Source: Planctomycetaceae bacterium (lineage in GTDB: Bacteria; Planctomycetota; Planctomycetia; Pirellulales; Pirellulaceae). From it: a stretch of 13,070 nt of DNA. The notes beneath the pieces are model-generated. The model worked only from the letters and a program-made list of their open reading frames with translations, was not told the origin of the DNA and made no database searches. Location of the stretch: positions 1 through 13,070 of the forward strand of contig PKCQ01000081.1 in assembly GCA_002862265.1 (NCBI GenBank). The letters are read 5' to 3'. A program made the translations under genes and the position numbers. This document shows positions 1 through 6,371 of this stretch, piece after piece. Position 1 is the first letter of the stretch. Each line of letters opens with the position of its first letter.

Positions 1-1448
1 AGCCATGGGAACAGGCTTCTCCATCGATAGATTATCCTGAAACGGAGATTCTGGCTGGCGTCAACTTAGACGACTTAGAACCGGAGCCGTTGCCAGAGCT
101 TTCTCCCGAACCTAGCAGTCTTCCGGAACTGCCGCCTTTGGAAGCGACCCCTCCACCGATGCCAGATCTGCCAACGCTTAGTTCCGACACGCAGTCGACA
201 GAGCAGCGAAATGAGTCGGTTGATGTGATGGAGATTCCGGTACCGGAGGCCGAATTACGACCAACTCCAGATCCACCTGTGCAAGGTGTAGCTAGCCAGT
301 TGCCTGTCAGTGATTTGCCTAAGGCGTATCAGCTCCGCCAAGCAGCTAATCGCCTGGAACGAGCTCGTGCTTATGGGGCTGATGCAGACACCGAAGCTGC
401 CGTTGCCGCTGCTCTCAAATGGCTTGTAGAAGCGCAGAGCCAGGACGGCTCGTGGAATGCAGCTGCTTACGGAGCCGGAACTGAGACCAATGCACTCGGC
501 TTGTCGCGGAGTGGCACCGGGCGCGACGCGGACACCGGCGTTACGGGGCTGGCACTGCTGGCCTTTCTCGCTGCCGGACATACACACTTAGAAGGTGAGT
601 ACGCTGCGACGGCCCGGAATGGGCTCATATATTTGCTGAACGCACAGATGCCATCGGGGGATTTGTCTGGTCCTAAGCAACTTGGCAACTCTTCGGCCGT
701 ACTGAACTCGCGGATGTACTGTCACAGTATTGCCATGTTGGCCGTCGCCGAAGCTCACGCGATGACGAAGGACAAAACGTTGCGCGAAGCGGTGATTCGG
801 GCGGCGAACTACAGCCTTGGAGCACAGGATCCAGGAGGTGGCGGTTGGCGTTATCGGCCGCGTGAGCCCGGTGATCTGAGTCAGTTTGGTTGGCAGGCGA
901 TGGCACTGAAAAGTGTAGAACGAAGTGGATTGGTAATCCCAGCCGTAGTCCAGGAGCGAATGCGGCGATTCTTGAGCTCGTGTTCTGCCGGAAACTTCGG
1001 TGGTTTGGCCAGATACAAACCCGGCGAAGGGCGACCGTCCGCGACGATGACTGCCGAGTCACTTGCGTGTCGATTTATGCTGGACTATCCGTTGTCCAAC
1101 GATGGACTACTCGAGGCCAAAAAGATGGTGATGAATAGTCGCCCGGGAGTTGGAGAGGACAACGTCTATTTCTGGTACTACGCAACCTTGGCACTTTTTC
1201 AGCTGCAAGACGAAGACTGGCGAGTCTGGAATCAAGTCATGAAGCAGCGCTTGCTGGCTAATCAAGCACCCGTATATGAAGAGCAGGCCGGCAGTTGGAA
1301 GCCTGACAAGCTGTGGGGCGGATATGGTGGGAGAGTTTATTCTACGGCGATGAGCTGTCTGTGTCTGGAAGTTTACTATCGCTACCTACCCACGTACCAA
1401 CGCAGCAACCTGGCTCAAGGGCAGGGTATACCCGTTCTAAATCGCTGA
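1..1448 (+). CDS. Prenyltransferase/squalene-oxidase repeat protein (5' end outside window)
   Basis: The frame is open to the left edge of the window (first full codon at base 3), so the N-terminus is missing; the TTG at 90 is not needed as a start. The visible N-terminal third is acidic and very rich in Pro and Glu, probably an unstructured linker, perhaps after a membrane anchor outside the window. From about base 390 the protein becomes an alpha/alpha-barrel repeat domain. QW-like motifs are visible as SQDGSW (438-455), GAQDPGGGGW (819-848) and LWGGYGG near 1310. These are typical of the squalene-hopene cyclase / prenyltransferase beta superfamily. I see no cyclase DxDD acid motif, so a real terpene cyclase activity is doubtful. 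Planctomycetes carry many such stand-alone repeat proteins of unknown role. It ends in TGA and is followed by about 170 noncoding bases. Confidence 0.85.
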   Translation, partial: PWEQASPSIDYPETEILAGVNLDDLEPEPLPELSPEPSSLPELPPLEATPPPMPDLPTLSSDTQSTEQRNESVDVMEIPVPEAELRPTPDPPVQGVASQLPVSDLPKAYQLRQAANRLERARAYGADADTEAAVAAALKWLVEAQSQDGSWNAAAYGAGTETNALGLSRSGTGRDADTGVTGLALLAFLAAGHTHLEGEYAATARNGLIYLLNAQMPSGDLSGPKQLGNSSAVLNSRMYCHSIAMLAVAEAHAMTKDKTLREAVIRAANYSLGAQDPGGGGWRYRPREPGDLSQFGWQAMALKSVERSGLVIPAVVQERMRRFLSSCSAGNFGGLARYKPGEGRPSATMTAESLACRFMLDYPLSNDGLLEAKKMVMNSRPGVGEDNVYFWYYATLALFQLQDEDWRVWNQVMKQRLLANQAPVYEEQAGSWKPDKLWGGYGGRVYSTAMSCLCLEVYYRYLPTYQRSNLAQGQGIPVLNR

Positions 1449-1638
1449 CCTGCCGATGACGAGAAGAGTCGACCGCGCGAAGCTGCTTTCTAATCGCTAC
1501 AATCCTTTCAGGTCGACCAAAGCCCGCTTAAGCGTAGAGTTGTCTCAGAGACTACGCTTCAGAGTCGGAATACGCTGTCGGAGTCACGTAGGATTTGCTG
1601 ACTTGAAGTAGGCTACCCTATTGCACGTAAACTTTTCG
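1449..1638. other. Intergenic gap with inverted repeat
   Basis: The stretch holds an 8-bp inverted repeat, AAGCGTAG (1530-1537) and CTACGCTT (1552-1559). The 14-base loop overlaps a second short palindrome, GTCTCAGAGAC (1542-1552). No T-run follows, so this is not a textbook intrinsic terminator, but it lies where one would expect the end of the upstream transcript. GTCGAC palindromes also occur near 1468 and 1512. No convincing promoter was seen. Confidence 0.4.
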
Positions 1639-2247
1639 ATGGACCAAGAGCAGGACAAGATTCGAATCTGGAAACGGCGAGCCGTCCTGTGCGCTATTCC
1701 TGCCTTCTTGCTAGTCTCAGGCATTGATGCGCTTCCGGATCCGATTGCGCACCAGGGGCCGCTTAGGAGTGTTCAGATTCGTACGGGGCAGATACTCGGA
1801 ATCTGGCAAGGGCCCTGGTCCATGTATGCCAAGCCCTCGGTGAAGTACTTGTGGCTGTCCGCTGATTTCTATGACGAACAGGGGATAAAGCGAGACACCT
1901 GGAACTCGCCGTACTGGCAAGAAGTTTCCGGGGTAAAAAAGTTTGTTCATTTTCGGCATATGAATTACTACATTCGCATGTGTTCGCCATTGCACCGCGA
2001 GGCCGCAGCGGATTTCGCGCATTACATGGCCGCACAGCGTGAGACGGAATTAACAGGTGAATTGAAGGTAGAGCTGTTTGCAAACAATCTTGAGTTGACT
2101 TTACCCGCCGAAGGTGAAATTCTCGATCCTGATGAATTCGTCTGGGTGACAGAAAGTCGGCAACTGTATGATCCGTGGGCTGACGTCGACTTGGAGGCAC
2201 TGGCAGAGCCACCTCCGATCACTTGGCCGAGGGCCAAGCAACCGTGA
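1639..2247 (+). CDS. Small membrane-anchored hypothetical protein, partner of HTTM protein
   Basis: The frame could start at TTG 1621 (208 residues), but ATG 1639 is preferred because it gives a conventional short positive N-terminus (MDQEQDKIRIWKRR) before one hydrophobic segment (AVLCAIPAFLLVSG). That pattern suggests a signal anchor with the rest outside the cytoplasm. The remaining roughly 165 residues are Trp- and Tyr-rich (LGIWQGPWSMY, WNSPYWQEV) and read like a compact domain. I cannot assign a named family. The stop TGA overlaps the GTG start of the next gene by the GTGA arrangement, so the two are probably translationally coupled and may act together. Small proteins of this kind are seen beside HTTM proteins in planctomycetes as far as I recall; that link is knowledge-based, not shown by the sequence. 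Confidence 0.75.
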   Translation: MDQEQDKIRIWKRRAVLCAIPAFLLVSGIDALPDPIAHQGPLRSVQIRTGQILGIWQGPWSMYAKPSVKYLWLSADFYDEQGIKRDTWNSPYWQEVSGVKKFVHFRHMNYYIRMCSPLHREAAADFAHYMAAQRETELTGELKVELFANNLELTLPAEGEILDPDEFVWVTESRQLYDPWADVDLEALAEPPPITWPRAKQP

Positions 2248-3314
2248 AGGAGAAAAGAAGTTGGAGTGCCTTCTTCGAGGCGTGGCTGTTTGATGGATGT
2301 GCTCTGCAAACTTGCGCGTTTCTGAGAGTCGGATTCGGCTTACTCGTCTTGGTCTACGGACTCGTGTGGTTGCGAGACGCACATTTCTGGTTCTCGAATC
2401 AAGGCGTTGTTTCAGTTGAGACGATCACTGCCAATCAGCCAGCGACAATGTGGTCGATATTCTTTTGGGTTGAGCCGAATCCAGGTTTCGTCACCATTTG
2501 CTTGACGATCATGCTCCTCAACGCAGTCCTATTGACGCTCGGGTGCTTTGGGCAGTTGCAAGCAGCTTTTATCTTCTTTTGGTTGGTTAGTTTTCAAAAT
2601 CGAAATTCGCTCATTGGTGATGGTGAAGATTCCGTTTTCAGATTGTTCGCTTTTTTTCTGATTTGGATGCCACTCGATCGATGCTACTCGGTGACGCGTC
2701 TTCTTGAGCCCGTCGCCTCTAGAATTCCCAGGTGTAGTGAGGCAGCTTGGCCGATTCGACTGGTTCAAATCCAGATGGCGATCATCTACCTTTCTGCCGC
2801 TTGCTCCAAGATGTTGAGTCCGACTTGGCAAGACGGCTCAGCGGTCTATTACGTCTATCAAATGCAAGACAACTTCGGACGTGGCCCGTTGCCGGCTTTT
2901 CTAATGGAAACGGAATGGCTGATTCGTCTCACGACTTGGGGAACTATGGTCGTCGAAGCCTGTTTGCCTTTTCTGCTCTTCCTGTCTCGGACACGCCGCG
3001 TAGGCATCGTGTTAGGCGTTGTCTTGCATCTGAGTATGGAGTACTCGATGCACCTCTTCTTGTTTCAGTGGATCATGATGCTGGGCTTGCTGGCTTTTAC
3101 GAAGCCCGAGGATTTTGCTTGGTTTCGCCGCTGGATTCCGAAGCAAAATCCTTATCAAGCAGATCCTTTACCGCAACGCAGGAGGTTGGCGCTTCCGGCC
3201 CCCAAAACCTCGGACGGCCCGCTCAAGATGGAGGAGATCGAGGAATGGGGCGGTTGTCGGACTTATGAGGACGATTTCATCGACGTTGAACCAGAAGATT
3301 CCTTTCCTAGGTGA
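2244..3314 (+). CDS. HTTM-domain (vitamin K-dependent gamma-carboxylase-like) membrane protein
   Basis: About 356 residues. The GTG at 2244 is chosen because it forms a 4-base GTGA overlap with the upstream stop; a TTG at 2223 would add seven residues. The protein has several hydrophobic segments: LRVGFGLLVLVYGLVWL near residue 30, others at roughly 75-110 and 130-145, and a cluster at 230-290. It carries signatures of the HTTM domain: NSLIGDGEDSVFRL around residue 125 and YLSAACSKMLSPTWQDGS around residue 189. In human gamma-glutamyl carboxylase the corresponding stretch contains the catalytic base Lys218 (VKKLDADW), so Lys189 here may be the equivalent. The C-terminal 60 residues are soluble, acidic and lack the large beta domain of the animal enzyme. 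Substrate and reaction are unknown. The small protein encoded just upstream is a likely partner. Confidence 0.85.
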   Translation: MKEKRSWSAFFEAWLFDGCALQTCAFLRVGFGLLVLVYGLVWLRDAHFWFSNQGVVSVETITANQPATMWSIFFWVEPNPGFVTICLTIMLLNAVLLTLGCFGQLQAAFIFFWLVSFQNRNSLIGDGEDSVFRLFAFFLIWMPLDRCYSVTRLLEPVASRIPRCSEAAWPIRLVQIQMAIIYLSAACSKMLSPTWQDGSAVYYVYQMQDNFGRGPLPAFLMETEWLIRLTTWGTMVVEACLPFLLFLSRTRRVGIVLGVVLHLSMEYSMHLFLFQWIMMLGLLAFTKPEDFAWFRRWIPKQNPYQADPLPQRRRLALPAPKTSDGPLKMEEIEEWGGCRTYEDDFIDVEPEDSFPR

Positions 3315-3482
3315 GGATCGGTGAGTTAATACGAAATACTCAACAAGTTTATGCGACGCCCTGCTCGTTGGCCGCTGTCCGGATTTGCGACCGGGTGGCA
3401 ATCGGAATACTGAAGGCCAGATTTCGGGATTGGAAAGAGAGTTCGCTAGCAGATTTTCGTCGCGAGTAAGACATTGGCAATC
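3315..3482. other. Intergenic region without recognised gene
   Basis: I see no gene here. There is a weak 5-bp inverted repeat TGAGT/ACTCA (3322-3342) just after the HTTM stop, without a T-run. The next promoter lies at the right end of this stretch. Confidence 0.35.
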
Positions 3483-3488
3483 TATAAT
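3483..3488 (+). promoter_or_regulatory. -10 promoter element TATAAT for the secreted protein gene
   Basis: A perfect TATAAT lies 45 bases before the ATG. The -35 region at 17-base spacing (TCGCGA) is a poor match to the sigma-70 consensus. Transcription would start near 3494-3496, giving a leader of about 40 bases. Confidence 0.5.
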
Positions 3489-3495
3489 GGCAGCT

Positions 3496-3516
3496 GACTT
3501 ACGGAAGTCCTGTAAG
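3496..3516 (+). promoter_or_regulatory. Leader hairpin(s) at the predicted mRNA 5' end
   Basis: Two mutually exclusive 5-bp stems share the same 5' arm: GACTT/AAGTC (3496-3500 with 3505-3509) and CTTAC/GTAAG (3498-3502 with 3512-3516). They fall exactly at the predicted transcript start, before the ribosome binding site. The stems are short, so this may be chance. Confidence 0.25.
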
Positions 3517-3518
3517 AA

Positions 3519-3526
3519 AGGAAGGA
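3519..3526 (+). promoter_or_regulatory. Strong Shine-Dalgarno sequence
   Basis: AGGAAGGA lies 7 bases before the ATG at 3534. It is the best ribosome binding site in the window and firmly fixes this start. Confidence 0.7.
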
Positions 3527-3533
3527 ATTTGAA

Positions 3534-4250
3534 ATGCGGTTTGTTGCGGTTCTTCTAGCTCTGAGTTTGATTGCGGCTGAAGCCCAGGCACAAGTTGTCC
3601 AGCAGCCTGTTTTTCGCAACTTTGGGTACGCCGGATCTGCTTTGGTTCCCGATGGTGGCACTGGCTTTTTGGGCGGCAATCTCGGTCGTCAGAGTTCGAG
3701 CGTCTCACGTGGCTTTGGCCCGTTCGGTCGACGCACTGCGGGAAACAGTCTCGGCGGGCGGTCGATGAGCGTTAGTGTGACTATCATTGATCTCAACGCT
3801 CTGGACGAAGCACTTCTCAACGCACCCATTTCGGATAAACCTGAGACTGCACCGAAGATTAATGCTGGGCCACTCGCTCCCAAGCAACCTTTGACAAGGG
3901 CTCCTCGAATCGTGGGAGCTCCACGTAAGATTCTTTCCGTTGGTCAGCCAAACGACTTGCCAACTGGTATCACGGCGACTGATTCCAACGTCTACACGCG
4001 AGCGTTGGTTGGACACAAGTTGGGATTTCAACCTGCAGCAGTCAAGTCGCTCCGCGAGGATGATGTTCGCTACTATATCGAAGAGGGGCAGAAGGCAGAG
4101 AAGGCTGGTCGAATCGTTTCAGCTCGCGTTTACTATCGCATGGCAATGGATTCACTGACGCCAGATATTATGGCTCGGTACCAGAAGATCTTAGCGAAGA
4201 AGAGAGAAGACGCGAAAAAGAAGAATAGCCCGAGCAACATTCGCTTCTAA
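3534..4250 (+). CDS. Secreted Gly-rich hypothetical protein
   Basis: 238 residues. The N-terminus is a clear Sec signal peptide: MRF, a hydrophobic core (VAVLLALSLIAA) and an AQA-Q cleavage site near residue 20. A Gly/Ser/Phe-rich stretch follows at roughly residues 30-75 (GGTGFLGGNLG, SRGFGPFGRR), then a short beta-like segment (MSVSVTIIDLN) and a Pro-rich linker. The C-terminal 70 residues look helical: an RYYIEEGQKAEKAG / ARVYYRMAM pair resembles one TPR-like helical hairpin, followed by a Lys-rich tail. No named family recognised. It is probably exported to the periplasm or cell envelope. The good promoter and ribosome binding site suggest high expression. It converges with the DUF2007 gene, with only 28 bases between stops. 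Confidence 0.8.
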   Translation: MRFVAVLLALSLIAAEAQAQVVQQPVFRNFGYAGSALVPDGGTGFLGGNLGRQSSSVSRGFGPFGRRTAGNSLGGRSMSVSVTIIDLNALDEALLNAPISDKPETAPKINAGPLAPKQPLTRAPRIVGAPRKILSVGQPNDLPTGITATDSNVYTRALVGHKLGFQPAAVKSLREDDVRYYIEEGQKAEKAGRIVSARVYYRMAMDSLTPDIMARYQKILAKKREDAKKKNSPSNIRF

Positions 4251-4278
4251 GCTGAAGTCTGCAGTAGACGCCAGTTTG

Positions 4279-4593
4279 CTAGGACTCTGTATCTTGGTTC
4301 GCCTGAATTTCATCTGAAGTCAATTCCGTTCGATCGCCAGTATCCACTTCGCCCCAGGCGATCTGTGAAGAATCTTCTTTGATCGTGGCTAGAATTTGTC
4401 TAGCCTCTATCAAGTCGACTCGATTCACCCAAACTTGGATCATTGTTGGTGCTTCCGCTCGCAGCCCGGAGGTGTAGTCGCCGGTGGATTGGGCTTCGAT
4501 CCCATGGCTGGCCAAGGTACTGATGATGAGTCCTGCTTCGGCCTCGTGCATCACTTTGACAAGTTGAACTGGAATGATTGGTTCTTCTGGCAT
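4279..4593 (-). CDS. DUF2007 family protein (putative signal-transducing protein)
   Basis: The ATG at 4593 gives 104 residues beginning MPEEPIIPVQLVKV. A TTG at 4644 would add 17 residues, but those lie next to an inverted repeat and look non-family. The domain fits DUF2007 (PF09413): a beta-alpha-beta unit running from VQLVKVMHEAEAGLIISTL through SHGIEAQ to IQVWVNRVDLIEARQIL. The C-terminal 30 residues form an acidic tail. Members are small cytosolic proteins of unknown molecular function; 'signal transducing' is only a database label. It is divergent from rsfS and ends in TAG. Confidence 0.75.
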   Translation of the reverse strand: MPEEPIIPVQLVKVMHEAEAGLIISTLASHGIEAQSTGDYTSGLRAEAPTMIQVWVNRVDLIEARQILATIKEDSSQIAWGEVDTGDRTELTSDEIQANQDTES

Positions 4594-4644
4594 CGTGCTG
4601 TCTCGTTCTTTTGGTATGGGGTTCGGGAATCCTACGCTGGACAA

Positions 4645-4663
4645 AGTCTCTCGTCCAGAGACT
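4645..4663. repeat. Inverted repeat upstream of the DUF2007 gene
   Basis: A perfect 7-bp stem, AGTCTCT (4645-4651) and AGAGACT (4657-4663), with the 5-base loop CGTCC. It sits about 50 bases upstream of the preferred DUF2007 start. It could be an operator or a leader hairpin. There is no T-run on either side. Confidence 0.4.
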
Positions 4664-4851
4664 GGAAGTGAAATGGACGCCGACCAGAATGCATCTGCAA
4701 AGTCAGCTGAAGGCGGTGCCGTTTGGACGAACTAAGAAATCCTCTCGCCGGGGTTGAAAGCTCAGGAGGCTAGAAGATGGAGCTTTACGGACTGGATCTC
4801 GGATTCGCTCTTGTACCTCTGGTTTAGCGTTTCGAAGGTGAACAATTCCGG
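4664..4851. other. Intergenic region between divergent DUF2007 and rsfS genes
   Basis: No gene supported. An open frame from 4754 on the plus strand has no recognisable protein character and runs into the rsfS start region in another frame. The promoter of rsfS lies at its right edge. Confidence 0.35.
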
Positions 4852-4857
4852 TATAAT
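4852..4857 (+). promoter_or_regulatory. -10 promoter element TATAAT for rsfS
   Basis: A perfect TATAAT lies 65 bases before the preferred rsfS ATG. A weak -35 candidate, TTTCGA (4830-4835), is 16 bases upstream. Transcription would start near 4864, before all candidate start codons (GTG 4878, ATG 4896, ATG 4923). Confidence 0.5.
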
Positions 4858-4922
4858 TCTGTCTCTAGTACACAAGTGTGACACCGGACCGCACAATGCC
4901 CTTGTATTTTTGCCGATTTTCC

Positions 4923-5420
4923 ATGAGTCAACCGAATCAGGACCCGAACCGCGAAAAGCTCCTGAAGCCACCTGCAGCCCCCTTGCCGCAATCTGAACGG
5001 ATGGCAAGTCGAGTGCCCGCAGAGCAGGTTGAGTACTCGTTGCGTTTGGCTCAATCTGTCGTCAAAGCCGCTGCTGAGAATCGCGGCCAAGACATTATGC
5101 TGTTGGATGTAACTGGTCAAACGGCGCTTTTCGATTTCTTTGTGATTGCGTCTGGATCGAGTCGCAGGCAGCTTTCGGCGATGAGTAGTGAAATCGACGT
5201 GGCGATGAAGAATGAATTCGGCGAGCGTCGAATGAGTATCGCGGGCTACGAAGAGAGTCGCTGGATCGTCATGGACTTTGGCAGCATCGTCGTGCACTTG
5301 TTTGACGAAGAGACTCGCGAGTTCTACGACTTGGAAACGCTTTGGGCAGATGCCAAGCAAGTTGATATCAGCGAGATTGTCGCGAAGGCGTCGGCTCAGA
5401 TGGCCAAGTTCAACCGCTAG
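4923..5420 (+). CDS. rsfS: Ribosome silencing factor RsfS
   Basis: RsfS (formerly YbeB/DUF143) binds ribosomal protein uL14 of the 50S subunit and blocks joining with 30S, lowering translation in slow growth. The conserved domain begins about 35 residues into the protein (EYSLRLAQSVVKAAAENRG) and runs through DIMLLDVTG, LFDFFVIASGSSRRQ, GYEESRWIVMDFGSIVVHLF and ETREFYDLETLWADA, all typical of the family. The Asp-Phe-Gly and VHLF stretches match the core uL14-binding fold. The start is uncertain: GTG 4878 gives 180 residues, ATG 4896 is possible, and ATG 4923 (165 residues) is preferred as it begins a normal-looking hydrophilic N-terminus; none has a clear ribosome binding site. Its own promoter precedes it. 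It ends in TAG and converges with the PEP-hydrolase-like gene. Confidence 0.93.
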   Translation: MSQPNQDPNREKLLKPPAAPLPQSERMASRVPAEQVEYSLRLAQSVVKAAAENRGQDIMLLDVTGQTALFDFFVIASGSSRRQLSAMSSEIDVAMKNEFGERRMSIAGYEESRWIVMDFGSIVVHLFDEETREFYDLETLWADAKQVDISEIVAKASAQMAKFNR

Positions 5421-5460
5421 CAGGCTGTTGATCTAAGTGGGCCGTGAGCGTTTCGCGGGT

Positions 5461-5498
5461 GAGCTGGATGGATCGCGGCCAGACCAGCTCGTGTCTTT
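5461..5498 (+). terminator. Possible terminator after rsfS
   Basis: A 7-bp stem, GAGCTGG (5461-5467) and CCAGCTC (5484-5490), with a 16-base loop, is followed by GTGTCTTTTG. The loop is large and the T-run short. The position between two convergent genes supports a terminator role. Confidence 0.4.
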
Positions 5499-5503
5499 TG
5501 CGG

Positions 5504-6337
5504 TTAGTGTTTACGGCGGATGTCAGTGAAACGTCGTACTTGGTCGGTTAGGGCAATTTCAGTCGGCAATCTCTCCATGGAACTTGCTCCATAGAATCCG
5601 TCGATGCCATGAACCCGATCGAGCACAAACTGCGCATCTTCGGGCATTGCGATGGGGCCACCGTGGCATAGAACAAGCACGTTGCTGCGAGTCGATTTTG
5701 CTGCGTCGGCAATAGCCTGAACTCTTGGAACGCATTCCACTAGAGACAATGCGGTCTTAGCTCCAATCGATCCGCTAGTTGTCAGGCCCATGTGCGCCAC
5801 AATAATGTCCGCGCCGGCTTGGGTCAGTAGCTTTGCTTGTTCGGCGTCGAAAGCATAAGGAGTCGTTAGCATATCGAGCGAATGAGCCGCGGCGATGCAC
5901 TCGATCTCCTTGGCAAACCCCATTCCTGTTTCTTCTAGGTTTTCTCTAAAGACTCCATCGATCAATCCAACCGTCGGGAAATTCTGAATACCCGCGAAGC
6001 CCATTTCCTTAAGTTCTCTCAAAAAACAATCGCGGAGCATGAACGGATCGGTTCCGCAAACTCCAGCGAGCACCGGTGTTTGCTCTACAGCCGTTAGAAC
6101 TTCGTAACCCATCTCTTTTACGATCTGGTTCGCATTTCCGTAGGGCATCAAGCCCGCAAGAGACCCTCGTCCGGCCATCCGAAACCGACCAGAATTGTAA
6201 ATCACGATCAGATCAATACCGCCAGCTTCTTCGCATTTCGCACTGATACCGGTTCCTGCGCCACCGCCGATAATGGGCAGCCCAGATTCAACTTTGCGAG
6301 TCAGGTTATCGATGATAGAAGTTCTAGTGCGAGTCAT
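5504..6337 (-). CDS. TIM-barrel 'phosphoenolpyruvate hydrolase' family protein
   Basis: 277 residues from the ATG at 6337. The frame also reaches a TTG at 6424, but those 29 residues lie over the tail of the upstream Tm-1-like gene and do not look like the family. Conserved stretches are present in order: PIIGGGAGTGISAKCEE near the N-terminus, DLIVIYNSGRFRM, GVCGTDPF, GIQNFPTVGLIDG, IIVAHMGLTTSGSIG, VLCHGGPIAMPEDA and GFYGASSMERLPTE. These are glycine- and phosphate-site-rich loops of a TIM barrel (PF09370). The family name comes from distant enzyme similarity; the real reaction in bacteria is unknown to me. It is usually encoded beside, or fused to, a Tm-1-like (UPF0261) protein, as here and in the plant Tm-1 protein. 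The gene looks intact although its upstream partner is broken. It ends in TAA, a normal family length. Confidence 0.88.
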   Translation of the reverse strand: MTRTRTSIIDNLTRKVESGLPIIGGGAGTGISAKCEEAGGIDLIVIYNSGRFRMAGRGSLAGLMPYGNANQIVKEMGYEVLTAVEQTPVLAGVCGTDPFMLRDCFLRELKEMGFAGIQNFPTVGLIDGVFRENLEETGMGFAKEIECIAAAHSLDMLTTPYAFDAEQAKLLTQAGADIIVAHMGLTTSGSIGAKTALSLVECVPRVQAIADAAKSTRSNVLVLCHGGPIAMPEDAQFVLDRVHGIDGFYGASSMERLPTEIALTDQVRRFTDIRRKH

Positions 6338-6371
6338 GGTTTGAAAATGCGGGCTTGAACGTTGTGGCAGA

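Noticed and set aside
1..1448. Functional squalene-hopene cyclase
   Set aside because: QW-like repeats are present but no DxDD acid motif was found, and the domain is shorter than a true cyclase.
2761..2775. tRNA T-loop-like motif GGTTCAAATCC
   Set aside because: It lies inside the HTTM coding region and no cloverleaf arms or acceptor stem are found around it.
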